The notes under the pieces are model-generated. The model made no database searches and was not told the DNA's origin. It saw only the letters and a program-made list of their open reading frames with translations. The translations under genes and the position numbers were made by a program. A stretch of DNA of 44,119 nt from Candidatus Kuenenia hertensis (lineage in GTDB: Bacteria > Planctomycetota > Brocadiia > Brocadiales > Brocadiaceae): the NCBI GenBank assembly GCA_021646465.1, contig SOET01000022.1:30737-74855 (forward strand), written 5' to 3'. Shown here piece by piece: positions 1 through 9,406 of the stretch (position 1 is its first letter; each line of letters begins with the position of its first letter).

Positions 1-1
1 A

Positions 2-976
2 CTGGATAGTTTTATTCCATTCAATAACGAAGATGTTTATTTTGATGTTCATTTGCTGTCTCATAACAGGCATAATTCAAAAGTACTTATTGTTGCTGTA
101 AAAAAAGAAGTATTGGATGATATATTATCGCGGCTAAAAGCGCTCGAAATAATACCTTCCCGTGTCATTATCACCCCCTTTGCGTTTATTCCTCTTATAG
201 TTGACAAACGTGGTTCAGTTGTCATAATCAATAAAAATAAAAATAATTACAACTACAACCTGTATGAAAATAGCCTGTTGAAGTTGTCGTCAATTGCGAG
301 GAATGAAGATGAACTTACCAAACAATTGAAAACGGGTGCTCCGGATGAGGTGTTTTTTACTAACAAGGACAATGGGATTTTACAGAAAGACAGTCCTGTT
401 CAAGTAAGCCAGATGGATGAAAATTCAGAGTCATATGGCGCGGCGCTTTATGGGATTTCCGGTTATCCCTGTAAATTAAGTTTAATTAAGTTGAGGAGAA
501 AACAACTAAATCCTCAAACATCAGCAATGTGTTTTTTGATAGGGTTTTTAGTACTATTTATTTTTTTGATACCATATATACAAAAAATCAATAACCTTGC
601 GACGCTAAAGACGGTGGATTCAAGAATTAAATCAATTAAAAAGGATGTAAAGATTGTTGAAAAGACGAAGGAAAAGATGGAACTGTTAGAGGCTACAGTT
701 ATTAATGTTGATAAAATCAGCGAAAAATATATTCCGAGAATTGATGTAATCTTAGAGTTGGCGAGAATTTTGCCGAATGATGCCTGGACTAAAACTATTA
801 AAATAGATAATAACCTTTTTGAAATAGAGGGTGATGCAGTGTCTTCCACCAATTTAATACCAATCCTGGAAGATTCACCTCTTTTTTCAACTGTTGGCCT
901 GGCATCACCGGTTACCAAAACACAGAGTGGCAGAGAAAAGTTTCGGATAAAGGGAAAAATAGAAAAACAGAAATAA
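2..976 (+). CDS. GspL/PilM-PilN-like type II secretion inner-membrane protein (5' end cut by window)
   Basis: The reading frame is open from base 2 with no stop, and the first possible start inside the window is a TTG at 53, so the gene almost certainly begins outside the window. The visible N-terminal part looks like the end of a cytoplasmic actin-like (PilM/GspL) domain. One hydrophobic membrane segment lies at about bases 521-590. A coiled stretch and a small periplasmic PilN-like ferredoxin-fold domain follow, with a typical line ILPNDAWTKTIKIDNN. GspL couples the GspE ATPase to the inner-membrane platform in type II secretion. The stop overlaps the next start by one base (TAATG), so it is translationally coupled to the GspM-like gene. 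GspL versus a PilM-PilN fusion cannot be decided without the missing N-terminus. Confidence 0.7.
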   Translation: MDSFIPFNNEDVYFDVHLLSHNRHNSKVLIVAVKKEVLDDILSRLKALEIIPSRVIITPFAFIPLIVDKRGSVVIINKNKNNYNYNLYENSLLKLSSIARNEDELTKQLKTGAPDEVFFTNKDNGILQKDSPVQVSQMDENSESYGAALYGISGYPCKLSLIKLRRKQLNPQTSAMCFLIGFLVLFIFLIPYIQKINNLATLKTVDSRIKSIKKDVKIVEKTKEKMELLEATVINVDKISEKYIPRIDVILELARILPNDAWTKTIKIDNNLFEIEGDAVSSTNLIPILEDSPLFSTVGLASPVTKTQSGREKFRIKGKIEKQK

Positions 977-1578
977 TGGAAAGACTTATTGAAGTATTTC
1001 GAAGATTTAAAGTAAGAGAAAGAGTTCTGCTGATTGCTGCATTAATAGTTCTTTTCTATATCGGTATTGATAGAATAATAATTACTCCTTTCTTTACTTC
1101 TATCAATGAAACGAAACAGAGGTTGGAAACAAAAGAAAAACTGCTGGAGAAGAGTTATTTATTTATTGCAAATAAAAACCAATATGAAGAACGATTGAAT
1201 GAGTTAGAACAATATTACGAAAAAATGAAGAAAAAGTTTTTGTATGAAGAAACGGAAGAGCTTGCGTCTGCAAAATTACAGGAGATGGTAAATAATGTTG
1301 CGAAAAAGAATGGTTTAGTTGTATCGAGAAGTACTGCTCTCAAGAAAAATGTAATCAACAAGAGTCCCTATCTCATAGCATTATCAATTAATATTGAAAT
1401 AAGTAATATTCCCAGTACGGAAAAATTGAGGGATTTTTTATATGATATCGAATATGATAATACCAAAACACTTTTCATTGACAATCTAAGAATTAAAGTA
1501 TTGGGTTTAAAAGCAGTGAAAGGTGCGGTTCTTAATTCGACCTTAACCGCGGTAGCCTTTATAGAAAAGAAGTCATAG
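976..1578 (+). CDS. GspM/PilO-like type II secretion protein
   Basis: This 200-residue protein has a short cytoplasmic N-terminus, one membrane helix at about residues 17-36 (VLLIAALIVLFYIGI), a long charged coiled coil at residues 40-90 and a C-terminal alpha/beta domain. That is the layout of GspM and PilO. In type II secretion and type IV pili these proteins heterodimerise with GspL/PilN in the periplasm and pass ATPase motion to the pseudopilus platform. It starts at an ATG overlapping the upstream stop and is followed after 5 bases by a GspC-like gene. The family call rests on topology, size and gene order, because GspM sequences are poorly conserved. Confidence 0.65.
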   Translation: MERLIEVFRRFKVRERVLLIAALIVLFYIGIDRIIITPFFTSINETKQRLETKEKLLEKSYLFIANKNQYEERLNELEQYYEKMKKKFLYEETEELASAKLQEMVNNVAKKNGLVVSRSTALKKNVINKSPYLIALSINIEISNIPSTEKLRDFLYDIEYDNTKTLFIDNLRIKVLGLKAVKGAVLNSTLTAVAFIEKKS

Positions 1579-1583
1579 TACTC

Positions 1584-2219
1584 ATGAAATCTTTTAAATT
1601 AAATACACAATACTTGCAAGCAGTTGCCAAAAACCTTGGAGAAAAGGTGAGGCACTGGAAAAACTATTTGCCGATAATAAACCTTGTATTACTTGCCAGT
1701 CTTTTAGGAATGGCAGGGGTATGTGTGCATTTGGTATACAAACCCCGGGAGGATACGATAAAACGGGAGGAATTAGTAGAAAAGGCTCTTGATAATAGAA
1801 AACAATTTACTTTTTTAGAGAAGGAGAAAAAAGCAATAGATCATTATGAAACGTTATTGTCTAACAATCCATTTTCCCAGGACCGTGATGATTGGAAGCC
1901 TGTAGAAAAAAAAAATAGAATCCCAAAGAAAGATTTATCACCTAAACAAGTAGAACCAGCAGCGCCGAAAGCAGAAGAACAAAAACCAAAAGGCCACCCA
2001 AAACCGATTAAGTTGTTTGGTATTTTAATACTTGGAGATGTAAAAAAAGCACTGATACTTAATCCCGACCGGCAGAACAATGAAAGTGCATATATTTTCA
2101 TAGAAGAAGGTGAGGAGATCGTTGACTACAAGGTAAAAAATATAGAAAAAGACAGGGTTAAGCTCGATTGGTATGGAGAAGAGCATATTGTTGTAATGAG
2201 GGCAAATATTAAAAAATAG
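1584..2219 (+). CDS. GspC-like (PilP-like) type II secretion linker protein
   Basis: This 211-residue protein has one membrane helix at about residues 33-52, a charged periplasmic linker and a Lys/Pro/Ala-rich stretch at about residues 108-142. It ends in a small beta domain beginning PIKLFGILILGDVKKALI and running to the C-terminus. This matches the homology-region domain of GspC and the beta domain of PilP, which connect the inner-membrane platform to the secretin in the outer membrane. It lies 5 bases after the GspM-like gene and 2 bases before gspF, in one operon. The GspC position here, after L and M, differs from the common gspC-D-E-F order. Function follows from architecture and neighbours. 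Confidence 0.55.
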   Translation: MKSFKLNTQYLQAVAKNLGEKVRHWKNYLPIINLVLLASLLGMAGVCVHLVYKPREDTIKREELVEKALDNRKQFTFLEKEKKAIDHYETLLSNNPFSQDRDDWKPVEKKNRIPKKDLSPKQVEPAAPKAEEQKPKGHPKPIKLFGILILGDVKKALILNPDRQNNESAYIFIEEGEEIVDYKVKNIEKDRVKLDWYGEEHIVVMRANIKK

Positions 2220-2221
2220 GT

Positions 2222-3424
2222 ATGAGTACGTTTAAGTATAAATTATTAACCAGTTCCAGCAGTATCGTAGAAGGTGAAAAAGAAGCGGAAAACAAAACAA
2301 GCTTAATAAGCGAACTTCGGAAATCTGGTCATATTATTTTGAATATCCATCAGATTGACGAAGGGAAAAAATTTGAATTATTTTTTAAACGCGTAAGTAA
2401 AAAAGCTGTTTTACCTTTTACTCAGGAATTAGCAACATTGCTTGAAGGGGGTATCCCGATTGACAAAAGCCTGTCTATTTTGTTGTCGGGACAAGAAAAA
2501 AATACAATGAAGAGTGTAATTGAGGATTTGTTGAATGGAATTAAGTCTGGCAAGTCATTCACGGAGACACTCAAAATTCATGAAAAATTGTTTTCCAGTA
2601 TATATATTAGTATGGTACGTGCGGGTGAAGAAGGTGGGGTTTTGCCGCAGGTTTTAAAACGATTGGGAAGTTTTCAGGAGAAGCTACAGAAGACGAAAAG
2701 TGAAATTATTTCGGCAATGATTTATCCTTTGTTGTTAAGCAGTACAGGTCTCTTGTCGATTGGGGCGCTCATTGTTTATGTTATTCCTAAATTTTCCCAA
2801 ATTTTTGAAGGGATGGGAATTTCCCTCCCATTCTCCACAATGGTGCTTATGGGTATGAGTCAATATGCTATAAAATATGGCTGGATTTTTATTGTGGTGG
2901 TTATGGCGGTATTTTTTATATACAAAAGGGCAATGAAAGATAAAAATACTGCCTCTAAGATAGACCAGAAAAAATTAAAATTGCCTCTTATTGGCAATTT
3001 ATTATGGAAGATGCAGATATCCCGGTTTGCGAGAACGATGGGGACGTTGTTAGAGAACGGAGTTCCTTTACTCAGGTCTTTGGACATTGTAAAAGATGTC
3101 CTGTCGAATAAACACCTTTCAGGGATTCTTGATGATGTTAAAACAAATGTAAAAGAAGGAGCCGGGATTACTATTTCACTTGCAGAGAGAGGTTTTTTGC
3201 CGGAAATTGCAGTCCATTTACTCAAAGTGGGTGAAGAAACAGGGAATATGGATCAGATGCTTCTTAAAGTTGCGGACAATTTTGATGCGGATGTTGAAAA
3301 CCGGATGAAACGACTCGTGACGATGGTGGAGCCTGTGCTGATATTGCTCATGGGGGCAGTCATTGGTGTTATTGTTATTTCTATGCTTACCGCAATTCTT
3401 AGTGTGAACGATATGAAGTTTTAA
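2222..3424 (+). CDS. gspF: GspF/PilC inner-membrane platform protein
   Basis: This 400-residue protein has the full GspF layout. A short N-terminal domain is followed by two T2SF repeats at about residues 65-190 and 270-390. The first repeat carries TQELATLLEGGIPIDKSL and the second carries ARTMGTLLENGVPLLRSL. Three hydrophobic segments are visible at about residues 165-190, 215-235 and 368-392. GspF is the polytopic platform protein that contacts GspE/GspL and is needed for pseudopilus assembly. It closes the run of four secretion genes, with only 2 bases separating it from the GspC-like gene. No ATPase, secretin or pseudopilin is visible, so those genes must lie upstream of the window or elsewhere. 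Confidence 0.92.
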   Translation: MSTFKYKLLTSSSSIVEGEKEAENKTSLISELRKSGHIILNIHQIDEGKKFELFFKRVSKKAVLPFTQELATLLEGGIPIDKSLSILLSGQEKNTMKSVIEDLLNGIKSGKSFTETLKIHEKLFSSIYISMVRAGEEGGVLPQVLKRLGSFQEKLQKTKSEIISAMIYPLLLSSTGLLSIGALIVYVIPKFSQIFEGMGISLPFSTMVLMGMSQYAIKYGWIFIVVVMAVFFIYKRAMKDKNTASKIDQKKLKLPLIGNLLWKMQISRFARTMGTLLENGVPLLRSLDIVKDVLSNKHLSGILDDVKTNVKEGAGITISLAERGFLPEIAVHLLKVGEETGNMDQMLLKVADNFDADVENRMKRLVTMVEPVLILLMGAVIGVIVISMLTAILSVNDMKF

Positions 3425-3437
3425 ATTTAAAATAAAA

Positions 3438-4166
3438 ATGAAAGAATGCTTTCTGTCGATAATAATTCCCGCGTATAATGAAGAGGAAAGGATTTTGCCT
3501 ACTCTGAATAGTGTCTGTGCCTACCTTTCAAAGCAGGATTACCTTTCTGAAGTTATTGTGGTGGATGATGGTTCTGTGGATAATACATTAAAAAAGATAA
3601 ACGAATTTTCAAATTCCAAAGATGGTGTAATCCTGTTAAAAAATAAAATAAATAAAGGTAAGGGTTATTCGGTAAAACGGGGCATGTTGGCTGCGAATGG
3701 CCGGTATATTTTTTTTACCGATGCCGACCTTTCCACTCCTATAGAAGAAATTGATAAATGTTTACCGTACCTGAATGCCAAAGGCTATGATGTGGTCATT
3801 GGGTCGAGAAGCATTCCTGGCGCCGACATAATGGTGCATCAACCATGGTACAGAGAAAAGATGGGAAAAATCTTTAATTTTATTATCCGGCTTGTATTGA
3901 TGGGAGGTTTGATAGATACACAATGCGGATTTAAAGGGTTTAAAAGAGATGTCGTGAAAAAGGTTTTTGATAAGTGTAGAATTACAGGTTTTGCGTTTGA
4001 CGTTGAGGCTCTCTATCTTTCCAGGAAATTTCATTTTAAGATTAAGGAAATACCGATTCGGTGGAGAAATTCTACCTTAAGTAAAGTGAGCCCTGTAAAG
4101 CATTCATTACAAATGTTTAAAGACCTTATAGTTATAAGAATGAATGATTTAAAAGGCTATTACTGA
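3438..4166 (+). CDS. GT2 glycosyltransferase, dolichyl-phosphate beta-glucosyltransferase-like
   Basis: This 242-residue GT-A fold protein begins with the GT2 signature LSIIIPAYNEEERILPTLNS. It has the nucleotide-binding VDDGSVDNT at about residues 40-48 and the DAD metal motif at residues 95-97 followed by LSTP. These features, and the later GFKGFKRD, are typical of the DPG-synthase group, which transfers a sugar from NDP-sugar to a polyprenyl phosphate on the cytoplasmic side. No C-terminal membrane helices are seen. Its last 7 bases overlap the tail of the convergent GT-C gene. Such polyprenyl-P-sugars are the donors for GT-C enzymes, so it may supply its neighbour. That pairing is inference. 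Confidence 0.85.
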   Translation: MKECFLSIIIPAYNEEERILPTLNSVCAYLSKQDYLSEVIVVDDGSVDNTLKKINEFSNSKDGVILLKNKINKGKGYSVKRGMLAANGRYIFFTDADLSTPIEEIDKCLPYLNAKGYDVVIGSRSIPGADIMVHQPWYREKMGKIFNFIIRLVLMGGLIDTQCGFKGFKRDVVKKVFDKCRITGFAFDVEALYLSRKFHFKIKEIPIRWRNSTLSKVSPVKHSLQMFKDLIVIRMNDLKGYY

Positions 4167-6157
4167 TGATTTGCCTTCCTGTGAAATAGCACCTCGTCGG
4201 GAATTAATGTTTCTTTCCCTTCAGGGGGCTTCCATAACAATTCCATAACGGCTCCGCCTCCGATATCAAAATATTCAATCCGGATAGCATGATACCCTGC
4301 TTCGAGAGACGTGACTCCTGAAATATATCGCACTGCATGTGGCTCACCATTGTCTACAACAAGGTTTTCATCAATATAAACAAAAGAACCGTCGTCTGAT
4401 TTTGTAGCAAATTGATACACCCCTTTTTCCTTAATATATATATAACCTTCCCATTCTATTCCAAAAGGAGATCGATAAGGCTTTTTTGTCTCGTCATTAT
4501 ATGTGAAAGAAATGGGTTCTTTTTCGATGGACGAGAAAAAAGGTTTTCCTATGCATTCAATGCTGTAATAATATTGTGCTTTTAATCCTGGTTCAAGTTC
4601 ATCCTTTGATACATTCAGAGTTAATGGAGTATAACTTTTCTCCCTGGTTTCATGGTCAAAAGCGCTATCATACAATCCTTCTTGTATGTATGCCGTAAGC
4701 CATACCCCCGGACGTAAAATAAACCGTTCGTTTTTGTAATTTCCTTTCAGCTTCTTTTTTAAATCTTTTTCTCCCTTTTTATCCACTAAAATAACGGGTG
4801 CGTTTGGGTTCTCTATCGCTTTTCCCCAGAAATTTGCGCGTTTGTACTCCCTGAAATACCAGGGAAGAGGCCAGTAATCCTTTGAAACTATGTTTATCAC
4901 CATATCTTTCCCGCATATGCCTGAAAGTGTTTCTAATCGGTTCAATAAATTGTAAACGTCTCTTTTTGTTTGAACATATACGAGTTCGTATCTCTCATCA
5001 TCATAATTTACAAAGTTTAACATGATAGACTGATAGCAGAAGAAACAAAAAATTCCAACGTATATCGGGGAAAAAATTGCATAATGCCATTTGCATGAAA
5101 CAATTTTAAATATTCCATTTATAAAGATACCGGCTAAAATTGCAATTGGAAGGGTAAGATTTATGATCAACCAGGGAGTTTTGTAAGGGATGGATGAATA
5201 AATGATGTATATAAGTACAGCCCATATTGTAGTAAAGAGGGTAAATTTATTTCTGTATTTGAATGAAAAGAAAATACCGGCAATTCCCATAACCAGCATG
5301 GGAAGTTCAAACTTATATAATAGTTTAAAGTAATAAAAAAATGGTTTTGTATGGCCGCCTGAATGAGTACCGGTTTTTGTCCATATCTTTAACGTAGTTA
5401 AAATTCCTTTTATTCCGCCATAATAAGTAAAAAATGATGAATAAAATAAAAAATTAATTAACAGAAACAGGCCAACGCCAATACTGATTACATGCCATTT
5501 TTTTCTGCAGGTATTTCCAAAGACAGTAAAAATTTGTTTGGTATACTTTGATTTTGTTCCGGAGGAAGAAGAGAGTATTTCATAACCGTATGCAAAGAGT
5601 AGCGAGATTACAAATACGGTAAATGTGATTATGTATGTTTCTTTTATGGTAATGATAAAGGCGATGCTTGATGCGGCAAAATATATGTATCTTGATTTTT
5701 TTGTTTCTGAATAGAGAAAAAAAGAAACTATTGTTGCAAGGGTGAAAAATATCAAATACGTTTCATGGATGGTGTCTCTCGAGAAGAAAGTATTGGAAGG
5801 AGAGATAGCAATAAGCAAGCCGGTGGTGAGTAAACCCATTTTGCCCATTCGTTTTCGCAATGGGTAAAGTAAGGCAACAATCATAATTCCAAATAAAACC
5901 GGCATAAGGCGAAACGAAAAATCCGTCTGGCCTAATATGTAAAAAGGGATCAAGCCAATGTAGTAGAGAAAAGGCCCATGATAGTTTGCCGGGTCGTAGT
6001 GGTAGTGATTCCGGTCGAACAGATTTCTCAGGAAAAAACTATTTACCCCTTCGTCAGAATGAAACGGTCTGAGGTCTATATCCCAAAAGCGCAAGAGTGA
6101 CGCGATAACGACAGGGACAAAAAAAACGATGATTAATTGTGTTGTTTGTTTTTTCAT
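4160..6157 (-). CDS. GT-C membrane glycosyltransferase/Agl23-like protein with C-terminal PA14 domain
   Basis: The 665-residue protein opens with a membrane helix and the PMT-type loop HSDEGVNSFFLRNL, with NYHGPFLYYIGLIPFY shortly after. That pattern is familiar from the TIGR03663 (Agl23-like, flippase-associated) family. About ten hydrophobic helices fill residues 5-385, followed by a soluble part. A PA14-type beta domain occupies about residues 535-660, with SDDGSFVYIDENLVVDNG, EYFDIGGGAVMELLW and PDEVL. Asp and Glu in the first external loop are the usual catalytic or metal residues of GT-C enzymes using polyprenyl-P-sugar. The PA14 domain would face the periplasm and may bind glycan. It is convergent with the DPG-synthase-like gene and followed upstream by a second PA14 membrane protein. 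Confidence 0.75.
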   Translation of the reverse strand: MKKQTTQLIIVFFVPVVIASLLRFWDIDLRPFHSDEGVNSFFLRNLFDRNHYHYDPANYHGPFLYYIGLIPFYILGQTDFSFRLMPVLFGIMIVALLYPLRKRMGKMGLLTTGLLIAISPSNTFFSRDTIHETYLIFFTLATIVSFFLYSETKKSRYIYFAASSIAFIITIKETYIITFTVFVISLLFAYGYEILSSSSGTKSKYTKQIFTVFGNTCRKKWHVISIGVGLFLLINFLFYSSFFTYYGGIKGILTTLKIWTKTGTHSGGHTKPFFYYFKLLYKFELPMLVMGIAGIFFSFKYRNKFTLFTTIWAVLIYIIYSSIPYKTPWLIINLTLPIAILAGIFINGIFKIVSCKWHYAIFSPIYVGIFCFFCYQSIMLNFVNYDDERYELVYVQTKRDVYNLLNRLETLSGICGKDMVINIVSKDYWPLPWYFREYKRANFWGKAIENPNAPVILVDKKGEKDLKKKLKGNYKNERFILRPGVWLTAYIQEGLYDSAFDHETREKSYTPLTLNVSKDELEPGLKAQYYYSIECIGKPFFSSIEKEPISFTYNDETKKPYRSPFGIEWEGYIYIKEKGVYQFATKSDDGSFVYIDENLVVDNGEPHAVRYISGVTSLEAGYHAIRIEYFDIGGGAVMELLWKPPEGKETLIPDEVLFHRKANHQ

Positions 6158-6215
6158 GGATATTTATATATTTCATACAAAAAAATTTACCGCAAGCCTA
6201 ATTTGCGGGTAAGTG

Positions 6216-9059
6216 TCACATTTCGTCCTCTTCGGATAATTCTTTTTCACTAATTGATAAATTTTCAATAGGTATTTTGGTAATGGTACCATCCGGAGTT
6301 TTCCACAATAATTTCAATACCGCACCGCCTTTTTTGTCAAAATATTTAATCTTGATTTTGTGTTTTCCTTTATTGAGAAAAACCGTCCCGGATTTTTCTT
6401 TTACCATATGGGAACCGCCATTGTCAATTATCAATGCATCATCAATGAAAAGCCATGAGCCGTCATCAGACGATAGCAGGAATGTATAATTATCTGCAGT
6501 ATTGATATCGATAAACCCATCCCACATAATACTAAACGGACTGTAAAAAAGTTTTGCTTTATCATTTGGCCAGTTAAATCCGATTTCAGTGTCAACGTCT
6601 TCATAAATAGGCTTGCCGTGCCATTCGGTATTGTCATAGTATTTAACATACAATCCATTTTGCCGGTTTTGCAGAGTGTGAATAGCCTTTTTAGGAAGTA
6701 AAACCTTTTCCGGAATAATTGTTTCTCTTCCGGATTCAAACTTCCAGGTGAGTTTTAAAACAGCCCCACCTCCTTTATCAAAGTATTTTATTAAGATTTT
6801 GTGAACACCCTTGTTAAGGGTAATAGTGTCAGATATTGTTTGCACCCGATGGGGGCCTCCATTGTCAATGAGGAGTGAATTGTTTATGTAAAGCCACGAC
6901 CCGTCATCTGATGCTAACGTAAAGGTATATTGTCCGGTTTTTTTTATGATAAGGTATCCCTCATATACCATGCTAAAGGGGCTCGGTACAAATTTATCAA
7001 CTTCATTCGGCCAATTGAAATTAACAGAGGGAGCAATTTCTTCGAAAATAGAGGTGCCTTTCCAATCTTCATTATCGTAATATTGTACCAGTAAACCGTT
7101 TTTATTTATTAACATATCAGAAGAAAGGTCAGGGGTAATTTTCCTGTTAAGATCAAATACTTTATAATTTCGTGTGTTGATAACGCAGGGATAATTTTTT
7201 TTGAAAAAATTCTTGTTTGCGTATTTCTTTTTTTCCTGAGGCCCGATAATAGCATAATCGGGTTTATATTTGTTAATAAGTGAAATAGCGTTGGGCCTCC
7301 CCTTTAGCATTGCAGTAATGTCCGCTTCTCTCCCTCTGCTTCCGCTGTATCCATGACTCCATACATGGCCAGGAAATCCCATAAGGGCTTTCCGTCCGGT
7401 TAAAAATACCGGATGGTTATGTACCGTCGCACTGAGAAAAATCGAATCGGGAGGGGTTTCATCGACAATGCGTTTGGCAAGTTCAATTTCTTCCGTACTG
7501 AATTCTTTCCAGCCGTTTATAGGTAATATGGCAAATTTAAAAACATCGATAAAACCCGCGGCAATAAGAGAAAACATGGAAAGGAAAAAAACGGTTTTTG
7601 AAAGGATTTTTAAGCGTTTGTTTTCATATAAATACGTCAATGCAAGCGCAACCAGCGGGGTAACGCCAAGATACCAGTAAATAAACATTTTAATATTATC
7701 CCATTCCCACGGGGCAAAAAGGATAAGATTTGGTATTAAGAAAAGTATCAGAAATGTGAGCGGGAAAAATTTTAAACGGCCTGAAACGATATAATCCTTT
7801 TTTAAAAAGGTGAGAACAAAACCCCCGATTACAAAAAACCAGAATAAACTCGTGTTTTTGATCCAGAACCACAGGAAATTTTCATTCTTTGCCATCCACC
7901 CGAACTGAAATTTAAAGAAACGTTCGCCGTCAACATGACTGGAAAAATACCATACCTGTGGGAGGGAAAGAATAAAAGCCGGGAAAAAGAATAAAAACCA
8001 TTTCCGCCAGTCCCAATAAATTATGCCTAATGGTATTGTTACCATCAACATTGCCAAAAAACTATGTGTATGGAAAAAAGGTAATGCCCCTGCAACGACG
8101 CCTGCAAACAAGAATTCTTTCCAATTTTTCTCTTTTATGCCGGTGTAAAGAAATAAAAAAATGAGCATCGTAAAAGGAAATCCGAAAAGGAAAGAACGTT
8201 GTGGCACATTGAGACAGGTTAATGGGGTAATCCAGTGATAATTGAATGAAGGAATTTTTGTGTAATTTTGTGGTAAATCAGCAATAAATTTCCAAAAACT
8301 ATCAGATGTGGTTGCAAGGTCCTGAAAGAAATAATAAAAGCCAAACCCGCCTGACAAGAAAAAAATAAAAGTGGAAAGGATTGCAGCAAGTCTTTTTTTC
8401 GTAATGCGATAAGTAAAATAGTAAAGAATGCCGTATAAGGAAACAGTTAATATGAAGCCGGGGATGAACACGATATCCTTAAAATTTAAGCCCGATTTAA
8501 GAAAAATGGCCGATAGGAAATCGGACAAAATAGGATAGGTAAGTTTCACCCCTGCAAAAGCAGGATCAAGAGGCGGTATGTTCTCTCCCCAGGTGAAAGA
8601 GGTAATGTAGGCTAGGTGTAAAGGCAGATCACCGTAATTGTTTGTTAAACCAACATAGATACCGCTTTCTTTCCATATGATGGTGCGATAAAACAGGCTG
8701 TAAATGATTGTGGTAAAAAAGGCAAAAACTGCAATATGTGCGAAATAGGCTGTTTTGTTAAGAAGAAAATCTTTTTTAAGTTCCGTTACTTCACGGAGTA
8801 TTTTTTGTTTTTGAACATTCCGGTTAATTATAAGAAATACTATACAAAAGATTGATGATAAAGCGATTGAAGAGTAGATACATTTAAATTGCAGTTTCCA
8901 GAAAAGGGAGAAGAGGTAAACGACCCATGTTTGCAACCCTAACCCTATCGCGATTCCATATACAATCCTTTCAAATAAGGAATATTTTGCAGATAAAAAA
9001 TAGGTAAGTAAAAACCCCGTTATAATCGAAACAATAATAAAGATAATAACATGTATCAT
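6216..9059 (-). CDS. Large GT-C-like polytopic membrane protein with two PA14 domains
   Basis: The protein has about 12 hydrophobic segments, with a GDLPLHLAYITSFTWGE loop reminiscent of the acidic loop of GT-C glycosyltransferases, and a soluble C-terminal third. Two PA14-type repeats sit at bases 7105-6690 and 6655-6250. Each has a YYDN opening, an SDDGSWL core, a DNGG-H turn and a KYFDK-GGAVLKL-W strand. The longest frame starts at a TTG at 9152 (978 residues). I prefer the ATG at 9059 (947 residues), because a promoter on this strand would start transcription near 9137 and because residue 1 then opens directly into a membrane helix. No clear Shine-Dalgarno supports either start. The function is probably sugar transfer or glycan processing at the outer face of the membrane. 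Confidence 0.7.
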   Translation of the reverse strand: MIHVIIFIIVSIITGFLLTYFLSAKYSLFERIVYGIAIGLGLQTWVVYLFSLFWKLQFKCIYSSIALSSIFCIVFLIINRNVQKQKILREVTELKKDFLLNKTAYFAHIAVFAFFTTIIYSLFYRTIIWKESGIYVGLTNNYGDLPLHLAYITSFTWGENIPPLDPAFAGVKLTYPILSDFLSAIFLKSGLNFKDIVFIPGFILTVSLYGILYYFTYRITKKRLAAILSTFIFFLSGGFGFYYFFQDLATTSDSFWKFIADLPQNYTKIPSFNYHWITPLTCLNVPQRSFLFGFPFTMLIFLFLYTGIKEKNWKEFLFAGVVAGALPFFHTHSFLAMLMVTIPLGIIYWDWRKWFLFFFPAFILSLPQVWYFSSHVDGERFFKFQFGWMAKNENFLWFWIKNTSLFWFFVIGGFVLTFLKKDYIVSGRLKFFPLTFLILFLIPNLILFAPWEWDNIKMFIYWYLGVTPLVALALTYLYENKRLKILSKTVFFLSMFSLIAAGFIDVFKFAILPINGWKEFSTEEIELAKRIVDETPPDSIFLSATVHNHPVFLTGRKALMGFPGHVWSHGYSGSRGREADITAMLKGRPNAISLINKYKPDYAIIGPQEKKKYANKNFFKKNYPCVINTRNYKVFDLNRKITPDLSSDMLINKNGLLVQYYDNEDWKGTSIFEEIAPSVNFNWPNEVDKFVPSPFSMVYEGYLIIKKTGQYTFTLASDDGSWLYINNSLLIDNGGPHRVQTISDTITLNKGVHKILIKYFDKGGGAVLKLTWKFESGRETIIPEKVLLPKKAIHTLQNRQNGLYVKYYDNTEWHGKPIYEDVDTEIGFNWPNDKAKLFYSPFSIMWDGFIDINTADNYTFLLSSDDGSWLFIDDALIIDNGGSHMVKEKSGTVFLNKGKHKIKIKYFDKKGGAVLKLLWKTPDGTITKIPIENLSISEKELSEEDEM

Positions 9060-9143
9060 AGATTGTTTTATAGATAAAAGGAGAATTACAAATATACCAG
9101 TGAAGCGAAAACAGAAACTATGTAAATTACAATAGAAAAAGAG

Positions 9144-9173
9144 ATTAAGCAATCATTTTTTTGTGTATGTCAA
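9144..9173 (-). promoter_or_regulatory. Candidate sigma70-type promoter for the PA14 membrane protein
   Basis: On the minus strand a perfect TTGACA lies at 9173-9168. It is followed after 18 bases by CTTAAT at 9149-9144, which matches four of six -10 bases. Transcription would begin near 9137, downstream of the TTG at 9152, which favours the ATG at 9059 as the translation start. This rests on pattern matching only. Confidence 0.35.
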
Positions 9174-9305
9174 GCTTAACAATATTTTTGCGAATATTTA
9201 TAAATAATATAGTTTTAAGGTTTTGATTACGTATAAAGTCGTAGGGAAATTTATTACTCGAAAATTAGGTCCAGCTTCCCGGGAAAATAGCATTGACTTT
9301 GTTTC

Positions 9306-9334
9306 TTGACACAGATAAACAGATTGCTTTTAAT
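9306..9334 (+). promoter_or_regulatory. Sigma70-type promoter for gdx
   Basis: A perfect TTGACA at 9306-9311 is followed after exactly 17 bases by TTTAAT at 9329-9334. Transcription would start around 9341, leaving a 5' leader of about 66 bases before the ATG at 9407. The leader contains AGAGG and AAGGTG purine runs just upstream of the start. This is one of the best-formed promoters in the window. Confidence 0.6.
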
Positions 9335-9406
9335 ATGTTAGTTATTTAATTATATTATTAATGAGTAATAAAGTAGGGAGAAAATTGGGTAGAGGTAAAA
9401 GGTGTA

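Noticed and set aside
6431-6739. 102-codon frame inside the second PA14 domain region
   Set aside because: It is on the same strand in another frame, and the PA14 frame is clearly the coding one.
9340-9406. Possible guanidine riboswitch before gdx
   Set aside because: The leader after the promoter is about 66 bases and lacks the paired ACGR loops of guanidine-II or the conserved core of guanidine-I and -III as I know them. The GGTCCAG...CCCGGG bases at 9269-9284 lie upstream of the likely transcription start.
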